From Ignavibacteriales bacterium (GTDB lineage Bacteria; Bacteroidota; Ignavibacteria; Ignavibacteriales; Ignavibacteriaceae), in the NCBI GenBank assembly GCA_015709675.1, contig CP054182.1:3823448-3887447 (forward strand): a DNA stretch of 64,000 nt. Reading direction: 5' to 3'. The position numbers and the translations under genes were made by a program. Each line of letters starts with the position of its first letter. Within the stretch, counting starts at the first letter, position 1. Of the stretch, positions 54,647 through 63,500 are shown in pieces. The notes under the pieces are model-generated. The model saw nothing but the letters and a program-made list of their open reading frames with translations, was not told where the DNA came from and ran no database searches.

Positions 54647-54779
54647 ATTCTTCATTTTTCATTCTTCATTCTTCATTCTTCATTCTTCATTTTTCATTCT
54701 TCATTTTTCATTCTTCATTCTTCATTCTTCATTCTTCATTCTTCATTTTTCATTCTTCATTCTTCATTTTTCACTCTTC
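54647..54779 (+). repeat. 19-unit heptamer array (ATTCTTC)
   Basis: Nineteen consecutive 7-bp units in perfect register (133 bp). The only variation is C/T at position 4 (ATTTTTC) plus one ACTCTTC at the right end. The stop codon and last residues of the minus-strand thioesterase gene are inside its right end. A plus-strand reading frame through it (54634-54819) is an artefact of the repeat. Confidence 0.97.
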
Positions 54780-55189
54780 ATTACCGAAAACCGTTTTCTG
54801 GTTTCATCTGTTACTCTAACCGGCCTGAGAGATTTGGGATCAACCGGACACCAGAGGGTGCGGGCTGAAGCGAGGAGTTTGTTATCAGATGAACGGTATA
54901 TATCGGTAAGCCGCTCGAAGGCAAGCGCGGTTGACGTGCCTACTCTGGTTTTGGCAATGATATCGTCCCCTGACTTTGCCGGATATTTATAATCTATCTC
55001 ATGCCTGATTACCACCCAGAGGTATTTTTCTGCTTCTTCCTTTGTCGCGGCATGGTACCAGTGAGCCACAGCGGCATCCTGCACCCATCGGACATAGACG
55101 GTATTGTTCACATGATTGAGCCGGTCAATGTCTTCAGGTTTGATTTTTATCGGAAGCTCAAAGAGTTCTGTTGAGGGGTCGGGAGTCAT
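54764..55189 (-). CDS. Hot-dog fold acyl-CoA thioesterase (FatA/YbgC-like)
   Basis: A 141-residue thioesterase. The signature is KIKPEDIDRLNHVNNTVYVRWVQDAA (residues ~16-42), the DxxxHVNN pattern of 4HBT/FatA-like enzymes, followed by YLWVVIRHEIDYKYPAKSGDDI and AFERLTDIYRSSDNKLLASARTLW. ATG at 55189. The reading frame runs into the heptamer array: the final residues MKSEK and the TGA stop (54766-54764) come from repeat units read on the minus strand. Removing the array would give a different C-terminus, so the true ancestral end was probably shorter or different by a few residues. Confidence 0.85.
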   Translation of the reverse strand: MTPDPSTELFELPIKIKPEDIDRLNHVNNTVYVRWVQDAAVAHWYHAATKEEAEKYLWVVIRHEIDYKYPAKSGDDIIAKTRVGTSTALAFERLTDIYRSSDNKLLASARTLWCPVDPKSLRPVRVTDETRKRFSVMKSEK

Positions 55190-55408
55190 GGTGTTCTTTC
55201 AAGCTATAATTTTATAAAGAGATGCTCATCATCCGCCCAATTTTAATCGTTTTTTGGGCAGATGGCTCATCAAGTGTACAACGGTTGGGCACATGAGGGG
55301 GGTATCCGCCCAATTATTGGTGATTTTTGTACAAGACAAGATTAATAAGTGAAAACTTTGCGGCTTAATGCCTTGGCGCGAGGAAGTCAGAGTAAATGCA
55401 AACCTGGT
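55190..55408. other. Short gene-free region with GCCCAA/TTGGGC direct and inverted repeats
   Basis: The 12-bp ATCCGCCCAATT occurs at 55231-55242 and 55304-55315. GCCCAA (55235-55240) pairs with TTGGGC (55254-55259), and another TTGGGC lies near 55285. It could hold overlapping hairpins. No gene seen. Confidence 0.5.
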
Positions 55409-56875
55409 TCAGTTTAACCGGACGATTACCACTCGTCTGTTTTGTGCTCTTCCTTCTTCGGTGGAGTTATCAGCAACAGGGAATTCATGCCCCATTCCTC
55501 TGACGGTGAAGCGCTTTGCATCAATGCCTTTTCCGGTCAGATATTTGAGAACCGCATTTGCCCGCTGCAGAGAAATTCTTTTATTCACCTCCGGCTTTCC
55601 GACATTATCCGTATGTCCTTCAATCAGCCAGGTTGACTTTCCATCCGCAATCATTTCCGCGGCTAGCCGGTCCAGGTCAGCATACGCAGCAGGGAGCAGT
55701 TCAGAACTGCCGCTCCTGAAAGAAGCACCAGCACTCAGAACAAACTCTTTTGTAACCTCATATGGCACAGGCACCTGTACTTCTTTAATCACCTGTTCCT
55801 TTTTAATCGGGCAGCCGGTAGAGTCAACCTGCACTCCGGAGGGGGTATTCGGGCATTTATCAAACACATCAAAAACGCCGTCACCATCAGTATCAAGCGG
55901 ACAGCCGTTTTTATCAACAGTAACACCGGGAAGCGTGGATGGACACTGATCAAGGTAATCGGGCACACCGTCTTCATCGGTATCAACCGGGCAGCCGTAT
56001 TGGTCAACGCGGACGTTGCGCGGAGTATTGGTGCAGATATCAAGATAGTCGGGTACGCCATCTTTATCGGTATCCGCAGGACATCCTGCCCGGTCAACTT
56101 TCACCCCCTCAGGAGTACCGGGACAGTCATCCAGATAATCGTACACACCATCTTTATCTTCATCATATGGGCAGCCAAAGGGATCAGTTTTAACGCCGGG
56201 AGGGGTACCGAGACACATATCTTCTGAATCGGGGATGCCATCGCCATCTTCATCCGTATCTCCGAAAAAAGCAAAGGAAAGACCTGCCTGTCCAAAGAGA
56301 ATATTGTCCTTGTCGGTACCTTTCAAAAGATTATCAAGGTTATCTTCAGGGCTGATAAATACACCGCCAATCAGATTAAAGGTAAGGTTTTTTGTCAGGA
56401 GAATACGGAAGCCAAAATCCGCGTTAAAATTGAGTTCAGTGGTTTCATATGCAGGAGTACGGGTCAGGACCACTCCCCCTTCGGTCTTGGGTTTGAAGGA
56501 AAGAATTGATGCGCCTGCCGAGAACTGCGGGAAAAAAACTTCACCGATAGAGAGGTTATACACCAATGCGCCGCCGTAGTAGAGAAGGTCTGTGCGAACC
56601 TCATTTGGTGTCAGGGCTGCGTCTGTTGCTTTCAGGTAGCCATACGCACCGAAAGCTTTAATGCCGAGACTGCTTTTTGAGTACGTCGGAAAGAAATACT
56701 CCAGAGATGCCATGCCCATATAGTCCAGGTTGAAGTCGGTGTAGTCAGTCATGCCGAGGGTAGGTCCGCCCCCGACGGAAAGAACCAGAGTCCCTGTGAA
56801 TGGGTGGTAGATATCCTTAGACTGCCCGAAGACAGCAAGGGGGAGAAAAAGCATCAAGAGGAGCAGGCGTTTCAT
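55409..56875 (-). CDS. OmpA-family outer-membrane protein with TSP3 repeats
   Basis: A 488-residue protein. Signal peptide MKRLLLLMLFLPLAVFGQ; an N-terminal ~180-residue outer-membrane beta-barrel-like domain (LVLSVGGGPTLGMTDY to GLSFAFFG); five thrombospondin type-3-like calcium-binding repeats (DEDGDGIPDSED, DEDKDGVYDYLDD, DTDKDGVPDYLDI, DTDEDGVPDYLDQ, DTDGDGVFDVFDK); and a C-terminal OmpA domain (LSAGASFRSGSSELLPAAYADL, LIEGHTDNVGKPEVNKRISLQRANAVLKYL, GRAQNRRVVI). The NxxLxxxRAxxVxxxL and NRRV motifs bind peptidoglycan. It links the outer membrane to the cell wall. Confidence 0.93.
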   Translation of the reverse strand: MKRLLLLMLFLPLAVFGQSKDIYHPFTGTLVLSVGGGPTLGMTDYTDFNLDYMGMASLEYFFPTYSKSSLGIKAFGAYGYLKATDAALTPNEVRTDLLYYGGALVYNLSIGEVFFPQFSAGASILSFKPKTEGGVVLTRTPAYETTELNFNADFGFRILLTKNLTFNLIGGVFISPEDNLDNLLKGTDKDNILFGQAGLSFAFFGDTDEDGDGIPDSEDMCLGTPPGVKTDPFGCPYDEDKDGVYDYLDDCPGTPEGVKVDRAGCPADTDKDGVPDYLDICTNTPRNVRVDQYGCPVDTDEDGVPDYLDQCPSTLPGVTVDKNGCPLDTDGDGVFDVFDKCPNTPSGVQVDSTGCPIKKEQVIKEVQVPVPYEVTKEFVLSAGASFRSGSSELLPAAYADLDRLAAEMIADGKSTWLIEGHTDNVGKPEVNKRISLQRANAVLKYLTGKGIDAKRFTVRGMGHEFPVADNSTEEGRAQNRRVVIVRLN

Positions 56876-56947
56876 TTCGTCTCAAAATTATAAAATCATA
56901 CTACCAAGTTAACGCAATCGGTGAAATCATGGAAACGCCAAAAAATT

Positions 56948-57003
56948 ATGAAATTTGAAGTATGAAATGTGAATTATGAAGGATGAAGGATGAATTATGA
57001 ATT
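56948..57003 (+). repeat. Eight-unit degenerate heptamer array (ATGAAnn)
   Basis: Eight consecutive 7-bp units, in order ATGAAAT, TTGAAGT, then ATGAAAT, GTGAATT, then ATGAAGG twice, then ATGAATT twice. Upstream of the ompA-like gene start. Confidence 0.75.
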
Positions 57004-57095
57004 TTTCCAGAACGCCGATTGCGCGACATGATTTCTGGACTCCACGAAAGATGTCGCATATTCGGTTTATATGGAGCGCAGTAAGAAAAAACCGG

Positions 57096-57340
57096 TCATC
57101 CGCTCTGCGGATTCAGGGTTTGTTTTTCGTTGTGGTGTTATTATTGGGTCACCCGCGATGCGGATTTGGGGTATCGTTCTCGTGCGAGTGTTAGTAACCG
57201 GTCATCCGCGAAGCGGATTCAAGGGTATTGTTTTCGTGTCGGGGTTATTAACGGGTCATCCGCGATGCGGATTCAGGGGTATTGTTTTCGTGTCGGGGTT
57301 ATTAACAGGTCATCCCGACTTCGTCGGGATTCATTAGGTC
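57096..57340. repeat. Five-unit tandem repeat of ~54 bp with internal hairpins
   Basis: Repeat starts (GTCATCC) at about 57096, 57149, 57202, 57256 and 57310, spacing 53 to 54 bp. Each unit carries a short palindrome whose stem differs between units (CCGCTCTGCGG, CCGCGATGCGG, CCGCGAAGCGG, CCGCGATGCGG, CCCGACTTCGTCGGG), suggesting compensatory change. Not a CRISPR array: there are no unique spacers of fixed size. Confidence 0.8.
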
Positions 57341-57348
57341 TGCTGTAA

Positions 57349-58917
57349 CTATTTCATTAAAAGGAGTTTGGCTGTTTTGCTTATACCTTTCCCCTGCATC
57401 CTGACGAAATACATACCGGAACTGAGGCCGGAGAAACTGGTTTTGAATTCGTGTATGCCTGATAACAGGAAGCCGGCATATATACTCATGACTTCGGAGC
57501 CGGAGGCATCAAACACTTTAAGTAAGAGGTCGGTATCCCGACTTAACTCAACCCGGACGGTAGTTGCGGGATTAAAGGGGTTCGGATAGTTGCTGAGAAG
57601 AGCATATTCCGCCGGAGGCATTGATTCTTCAGCATCGGTAAGGTTTATAGTTACTCCGGTAATGGAGGTTTGAGCCGGAGTAATTTCCAGAGAACCGATC
57701 AGATAATCAGGCAGGTGAATACTCTGCGCAAGAAGTTCGTAGGTACCGTAAGGAAGTTTTGGAAGGAGAAATCCGTTCCCCGTTCCTGAGATACCGGTTG
57801 CATAAATTTTAGCATTCTGGGGAGAGCGCGCATACAGCACTACTGCATCCGCTGATATTCTGTTTGCCATTGCCTGCACCGAACCGGTTATCCGGCCGTC
57901 TCCATAGGCAGAGTCACGCTGCATGGAAAGAGATATATCCTGCACCGCACTGTTCACGTAGATTGAATCAGCATCCTGCCAGAGCAGCGGGGAATAATTT
58001 CCGCTCTTGTAGTAGGCCGGAATAAAATAATCGGAAAAGGACTGAACAAAATAGTATCCGGCCGAATTGATATTCCTTACCGTATAATTTCCGCGGTAGT
58101 CAACCAGGGCAGCATATACATTATCCGTTTCCTCAAGTATTTTACCTGGATTATGCTTCCCTTTTCTGATAACAACCACACCCTTATCAACCGGATATAC
58201 GGAAACAGAATCGGAAACCACACCCTGCACCGAAAATCCGGTCGGGGTGACGGCTGGCAGAACGATTTCCGTCTGAGAAACAGAATCCCGTTTAACCACA
58301 ACCGGCTGAGCCGCAAAGGGATTTCCCGTATTGCCTGAGAAAATGAGATTTCCCTCCGGATGCTTTGCGGCAATGCGATACTCCCCCGCCGGAAGCTGCA
58401 ACGAAAAATTACCGTATATATCCGTCACCGCGGATGCATACTGATACAGTCCCTCATGAAACATATATACCGGCTGACCTGGAACGGGCATTCCCTGATA
58501 GACCACGGAACCGGACGCAGTTCCAAGAGGCGGATCAGGATCGTGAAATTTTATTTTTATTTTCACCGTGACCGGATCAGGGCGGTAATTCACATACACA
58601 AACATGGTGTCAACGGTATCCGTCACTGCGATTGATGCATAGTGGGAGAGAATGCAGTCCATGCCCAGCGTATCCCCAGCCGGTAAGGTCATCGGATAAC
58701 CGTTGTAGGAATCCCAACGGATAAAATAACGTTGATTGAGATAGGATATGCTGTCAATCTCCAGAGGCTGATTTCCTTCATTCAGGAACCAGACTTTTAC
58801 GAAGCGGCTGAACCGGTCCTCAAACTCAATTTTCCCAGGCCTGATATCCAGATCGGGCTGGGCGTGGATATATGAAGAAATTACCAGCAGCAGGATGACC
58901 GGCAGGGATTTAACCAT
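57349..58917 (-). CDS. Secreted protein with carboxypeptidase-like domains and C-terminal sorting domain
   Basis: A 522-residue protein with a signal peptide (MVKSLPVILLLVISSYIHAQ). An N-terminal ASH/Ig-like segment (PGKIEFEDRFSRFVKVWFLNEGNQPLEIDSIS) is followed by two or three carboxypeptidase regulatory-like segments (ASGSVVYQGMPVPGQPVYMF..., YGNFSLQLPAGEYRIAAKHPE, VDYRGNYTVRNINSAGYYFVQSF, GRITGSVQAMANRISADAVVLYAR) and the C-terminal sorting module (NYPNPFNPATTVRVELSRD to KTAKLLLMK). Exported surface protein of unknown role. Divergent from the sigma-factor operon with a 61-bp gap. Confidence 0.82.
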   Translation of the reverse strand: MVKSLPVILLLVISSYIHAQPDLDIRPGKIEFEDRFSRFVKVWFLNEGNQPLEIDSISYLNQRYFIRWDSYNGYPMTLPAGDTLGMDCILSHYASIAVTDTVDTMFVYVNYRPDPVTVKIKIKFHDPDPPLGTASGSVVYQGMPVPGQPVYMFHEGLYQYASAVTDIYGNFSLQLPAGEYRIAAKHPEGNLIFSGNTGNPFAAQPVVVKRDSVSQTEIVLPAVTPTGFSVQGVVSDSVSVYPVDKGVVVIRKGKHNPGKILEETDNVYAALVDYRGNYTVRNINSAGYYFVQSFSDYFIPAYYKSGNYSPLLWQDADSIYVNSAVQDISLSMQRDSAYGDGRITGSVQAMANRISADAVVLYARSPQNAKIYATGISGTGNGFLLPKLPYGTYELLAQSIHLPDYLIGSLEITPAQTSITGVTINLTDAEESMPPAEYALLSNYPNPFNPATTVRVELSRDTDLLLKVFDASGSEVMSIYAGFLLSGIHEFKTSFSGLSSGMYFVRMQGKGISKTAKLLLMK

Positions 58918-58922
58918 ATTTT

Positions 58923-58952
58923 TTGATATTTTTCATACTTTGTTAGTATAAA
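58923..58952 (+). promoter_or_regulatory. Possible promoter of the sigma/anti-sigma/CHAT operon
   Basis: TTGATA (58923-58928) and TATAAA (58947-58952) are 18 bp apart, similar to the standard -35/-10 pair, and would start transcription near 58959, about 20 bp before the sigma-factor start. No ECF-type motif was recognised. Confidence 0.45.
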
Positions 58953-58978
58953 ATAGCTTCAAAAAGTGACATTCCCCA

Positions 58979-59539
58979 TTGGGTGAAAAAGATTTACAGT
59001 TTCTGCATTTTACTTCCGAGGACTTAACTCCCCTTCTCGAGGCGGCGAAGTCTGGGGACGAGTCTGCCTTCAGCCGGCTTTCGGCTATTGTACAGACCAT
59101 CGCACGGGAGTATTTCCACGCAAAATTCCGAAGCGGAAAGCTCAGGAATATAGAGGATGCCGAGGATCTGACATCCAACGTCTGGCTTTCTTTCGCAAAG
59201 CAGTACCAGAAGATTGAAAATCCGGAATACTGGCTGAGACGGGTGCTTTTTTTAAGTTTTGTGAGCTTTTACAAGAAGGCGAAAAAATACCAGTACAGCG
59301 ATCCGGAAGAAGTTTTCAGAAAGGCAAAGAGTGAATATAATTTCGGGGAGGAAGCTGATATTGACCGGGTAACAGCCATTACGGCTGAGATGTCCGGTGA
59401 TAAACGGGAGATTCTTCGTATGCGGTTTCAGGAGGAGATGAAGTTCCAGGAGATAGCCGAGGCTTTGGGAAAAAGCGAGGACGCAGTTAAAAAGATGTTT
59501 TACCGCCTGATTGCAGAAATAAGGGAAAAACTGGAATGA
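58979..59539 (+). CDS. ECF RNA polymerase sigma factor
   Basis: A 186-residue ECF-type sigma factor. Region 2 spans residues ~20-90 (LLEAAKSGDESAFSRLSAIV, AEDLTSNVWLSFAKQ, PEYWLRRVLFLSFVSF). A linker with charged residues follows, and region 4 spans ~135-185 (REILRMRFQEEMKFQEIAEALGKSEDAVKKMFYRLIAEIREKL), the helix-turn-helix that reads the -35 box. The start is TTG at 58979: the frame is closed by a TGA just upstream (58967-58969), and no ATG lies before residue ~130. Followed by the membrane anti-sigma factor (37 bp) and the TPR-CHAT protein. Confidence 0.88.
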   Translation: MGEKDLQFLHFTSEDLTPLLEAAKSGDESAFSRLSAIVQTIAREYFHAKFRSGKLRNIEDAEDLTSNVWLSFAKQYQKIENPEYWLRRVLFLSFVSFYKKAKKYQYSDPEEVFRKAKSEYNFGEEADIDRVTAITAEMSGDKREILRMRFQEEMKFQEIAEALGKSEDAVKKMFYRLIAEIREKLE

Positions 59540-59576
59540 TGTCCCAAATCACACGAACAGATTACTATTTACCATT

Positions 59577-60512
59577 ATGAGCGAAACGAAAAAATCACCC
59601 GAAGATATTTTAGCAGAGCTGAGCAGCGAGGATGCAGAAAAACTTCTGAGCGCCCCGCCGGAAGATAATCCTGATCTGCAGGAATTTTCTGCGGTTTATC
59701 TGAGGGCACAGCAGGGATTAAGCAAGGGTAGCCATCCTGATGTAATGGAACTGGCGGAGTATATTGTTGCGGAATCTGCCGGAGAAGAATTCCGTGCAAG
59801 CGGTTTATTTAGCAAAATCCAAAAACACCTTGAAGTTTGCCCCTTTTGCAAAGCTGAATATCATTCCCTGCGGGAAGACTTGCCTCAGCCTGTAAAACAT
59901 GAAAAAATACCATCTGTTCCGGTCAGAAGAGGAAAAAAGAATAAACTTAGTTTCTCAAAGATTGTTTATTACCCTGTAAGAATTGCAGCGGTATTTCTGC
60001 TTGGCTGGCTTGCTGTTTATTCAGCATCAGAACTTTCGATGCCTGAAACAATCAGATACGGTTCCGCCGATATCACTCCGGATGGCGTAAGCAGAGCCCT
60101 TACCTCGGACACATTCTCTGAGACTCACACCCTTGTTTCAGAAGAGAGGTATGATGAAGCTATAAGCCTGCTGCTGAGACAGATTGAAGAAGACCCGGAC
60201 GGCGCATCAGCTTTTTATCTTCATTACACCGCAGGGAAGCTCTATCTCCTTTCCGCGCAGTCGGATATATTCGGGATGTTTACCAGCTACGATGATGAAA
60301 AAGTCAGGCTTGCCCAGAAAGAATTCCAGCTTGCCATTGAGAAAAACTATTCAGGCAAGTATGAGAACATCTCATACGATGCATCATTTTATCTCGCCAA
60401 GACGTATATCCTGCAGAACAATTTCGCCAAAGGAAAAGAACTGCTCGAATATGTTGCCGGAACCCGGGGGAGCAAATCTCGCGAAGCCGCTGAACTCTTA
60501 AGCGAACTCTGA
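59577..60512 (+). CDS. Membrane anti-sigma factor with zinc motif and C-terminal TPR region
   Basis: A 311-residue protein. The cytoplasmic N-terminus holds a ZAS-type zinc motif HLEVCPFC (His84, Cys88, Cys91, spacing H-x3-C-x2-C) that binds the sigma factor, with helical EEFRASGLFSKIQK just before it. One membrane helix lies at residues ~134-151 (VRIAAVFLLGWLAVYSA). The extracytoplasmic part has TPR-like helices (residues ~185-300: EERYDEAISLLLRQIEEDPDGASAFYLHYTAGKLYLLS, AQKEFQLAIEKNY, LAKTYILQNNFAKGKELLEYVAG). Position directly after the sigma gene supports the anti-sigma role. The TPR tail is unusual and may sense or bind the next gene product. Confidence 0.8.
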   Translation: MSETKKSPEDILAELSSEDAEKLLSAPPEDNPDLQEFSAVYLRAQQGLSKGSHPDVMELAEYIVAESAGEEFRASGLFSKIQKHLEVCPFCKAEYHSLREDLPQPVKHEKIPSVPVRRGKKNKLSFSKIVYYPVRIAAVFLLGWLAVYSASELSMPETIRYGSADITPDGVSRALTSDTFSETHTLVSEERYDEAISLLLRQIEEDPDGASAFYLHYTAGKLYLLSAQSDIFGMFTSYDDEKVRLAQKEFQLAIEKNYSGKYENISYDASFYLAKTYILQNNFAKGKELLEYVAGTRGSKSREAAELLSEL

Positions 60513-60514
60513 AC

Positions 60515-63500
60515 ATGAAACGTACGGGACTGCTCGCCGGTTTCATTCTCATTATTATCCTTACCTCAGGCCCTCATTATCAGATAGCGGACAAAGAGGA
60601 AACAGAGGAAAGCATTTCATCCTATGATGAAGTATTTGAGAAAACCGTTATCACGCTAAGACGAAGGAATACCGAGGAGGTGAGCCTGCTGAGCGCAAGG
60701 AGGTACAAAACGGGATACCAGTTTGCCGTCATCCGCACCGATTCACTTAAAAAAGCCGGAAACTATCAGGCTGTGTTTGACACACTCGATATATACTTTC
60801 CCGCTTCCCCCGCAAGCATTGTTTACTATGAAGAACTGATCAGCACCGGAGCCGGCTCGGGGAATCTGCTGCTTATTAAAAACAAGCTGGATGAAATCCG
60901 TGACCGGCCGCTTACGCCGTATGAAGAATATGCCCGGGGAATCATTATGAACCTGAGGGGGAACATAGATTCAGCAATTACCCTGTTCAGCGGCATCATC
61001 AGAAAACATCCTGAGCTTACAATTGTTTATCTCCGTTACGCAAACGCACTCAAGGACAAAGGAAGATATACGGAAGCCAGACAAGCGCTGAAAAAGTTTT
61101 TTACCGCGGATAATGATGACAGCTATCTTCATGCCGAGGCAGTCCTGCTGCAAGGAACCATCGCTTTTCTCGAGGGAGAGTATGACCAGGCAATGAAATA
61201 CTACCGGCAAGCGGAAAAGCTTTCCGATGAACTGTACGATATCCACACCGGATCGAGGGCACGGATCAATCAGGGACTAATATATGATATATACGGAGAG
61301 TATGATCCGGCCAGAGAGCTTTTCAACAAAGGCATTGAAGGCGCGAAGCGTCTGAAAGATCCGGAACTGCTGGCTTACGGATATTCTGAACTTGGTGTTT
61401 CCTATTCATTCACCTCAGACTACCCTGACGCGCTCGGCTACTATCAGGAAGCGATCACCATTTATCTGAAGACAGGAAACTCTCTCCGGCTTTCGTATTT
61501 ATATTCCAACAGAGGCAATTTACAAAACGCCATGGGAAACTATGCCGGAGCGCTGGCAAGTTACCGTGCGGGTATTGAAGCATCAGGGGATGCTCCGCGT
61601 CCGCTCATCCAAAACCTGACTGGCATGGCTGATGTGTATGTCAACGCGGGCAATTATACGCAGGCCATCAGGCATTACCATGAAGCTATGCAGCTCGCAA
61701 AAAAGATTAATGACAGGGATCTGCTCAGTTCAATCGAGACCGGCTCCGGATCATTCAAGCTGAACCTTGGTGCTTATGAGGCGGCGGAGGAGCATTTCAG
61801 GAGGGCGCTGCTATATACGGATGTAAAGAGCAATCCGCTCCAGGCAGGAGACATCATGGACAAACTGGCACTGTCACTGAAGGGACAGGGTAAGACAGAT
61901 TCAGCAATCATCCTGCTTCAGGAAGCAATCAGAACAGCAGAAAAATATCAGGATATCATTCTTCTGGCCTCAGCATCACAGCATCTTGCAGAGATATATC
62001 ACGGGGAGGGGGAAGCAGCGAAGGCACTTGGTATTCTGGCAGAGATCCGGAAATCAGTACCGGCGGAGACATATCCCCAGCAGCATGCGGAGGCGGTACT
62101 TACTGAAGCGGATATACGGCTTCAAACAGACAATGCTTCAGAGGCTCATAACCTGCTTTTCTCAACCGGCGTTGCAGAACTGACAGGAAACAATGCCTAT
62201 CTCGCGCTGTATTACCATTCCCTACACACCCGCGCGCTGATCACACTCGGAAACAGAGCAGAAGCAGAAAAAGAATTACAAAACGCAATTGCATTGTATG
62301 AAAGAACGGCACAATCTCTCATCGGCGGCAGCCATGATATTCCCGGGTTAACAAAACTTGCCGCCGGACTCTACAATTCACAAATAAAACTTCTGAATGA
62401 GAGGGGGGATTACAAGACTGCGTTCGGTTACTTAGAGCGAAAAAACGGAGGAAGCGCCTTCAGGAATGTGATATCTCTGACTCTGGCCCAAAGCATGGAT
62501 AATCCTGATCTCCTTGACAAACTTTACTCCCTTGCCTGGACTGCAGAGTCGCAGATTCACACACAGACGGAGAGGGATTCTGCACTGCAGCTTTATAACT
62601 CACTGCTTGAATTCTTATCATTGCAAAAACCAGTCAGGATGGAAATGCTGAGTGTTACAGAGATGCAGTCCGCCCTTGAGGAGGATGAGTATATCATCGC
62701 GCTGCATACAACTGAGGATTCGTCGTATATCTATGCACTTGGGCGGAATGAGTTTCTGACCAGGAAAATAAAAGGAGGAGAAAATTCTTTAAGAAGAATT
62801 AAACGGGGCATCTCCCCTAACTATGACCGGAGGCCGGGCTCACCTGATTTCCTCAACAGGGAACTCTTTGCCTTTGACGCAGTTGCCGCACGGTATCTTT
62901 ATAAACACCTGTTCGGTTTTCTTAATGACAAACTGGAAAAAGGGAGCAGGCTGATTATCCTTCCTGATAATATCTTCAGGGACTTCCCTTTTGAAACGCT
63001 TGTTGTAAACTCCGATGATGAAAATAACAGTTTTCATTATGAGGCATGCGAATTTGCCGGGGAGAGGTACCGCTTTGTCTATACTCCATCCTTCTCAGCA
63101 TACAAAGGACTTGAGAAGATCAATTACAGCAAAAACAAGACCTCACTGCTGGTGGGGAATCCCCTCGTGTCATCATCATCAAGAGGATTTGCCGAGAGGA
63201 GAAGCATACAGGGGAATACAGATGGCAGCAATACAAAGCAATTCCTCCCGCTGAAATACTCCGCTGAGGAGGTAAACTCCATTGACAATATGCTTGATTT
63301 CTCAACCGTACTAACCGGATCTTTTGCTACTGAATCACGGTTCAGAGAACTGGCAGCAGATGCTTCGCTGATTCATCTTTCAGCACATTCATCAGTCACA
63401 AAGAATCAGCCGGTGATTTATTTTTCCGGACTCTACGATGCTGAACATGACGGCATTCTTGAGCCGGGAGAGATTGCTTCGCTTGGATTAAAATCGGAAA

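Larger units (their letters stand above)
56876..57348. other. Gene-free region with heptamer array and 53-54 bp tandem repeat
   Basis: 473 bp without a gene, holding an eight-unit degenerate heptamer array (56948-57003) and a five-unit 53-54 bp tandem repeat (57096-57340). Open frames across it are repeat artefacts. Confidence 0.7.

Noticed and set aside
54634-54819. Open reading frame through the 19-unit heptamer array with a repeated FFILHSS peptide
   Set aside because: A repeat of 7 bp gives a 21-bp codon cycle and therefore an open frame with a repeating peptide. It is a by-product of the DNA repeat; there is no ribosome-binding site or homology.
57096-57340. CRISPR array
   Set aside because: Repeats are adjacent and of 53-54 bp with no variable spacers and no cas genes nearby.
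56997-57348. Open frames across the 54-bp tandem repeat
   Set aside because: They follow the repeat period (a multiple of three) and encode repeated peptides with no known domain; not real genes.
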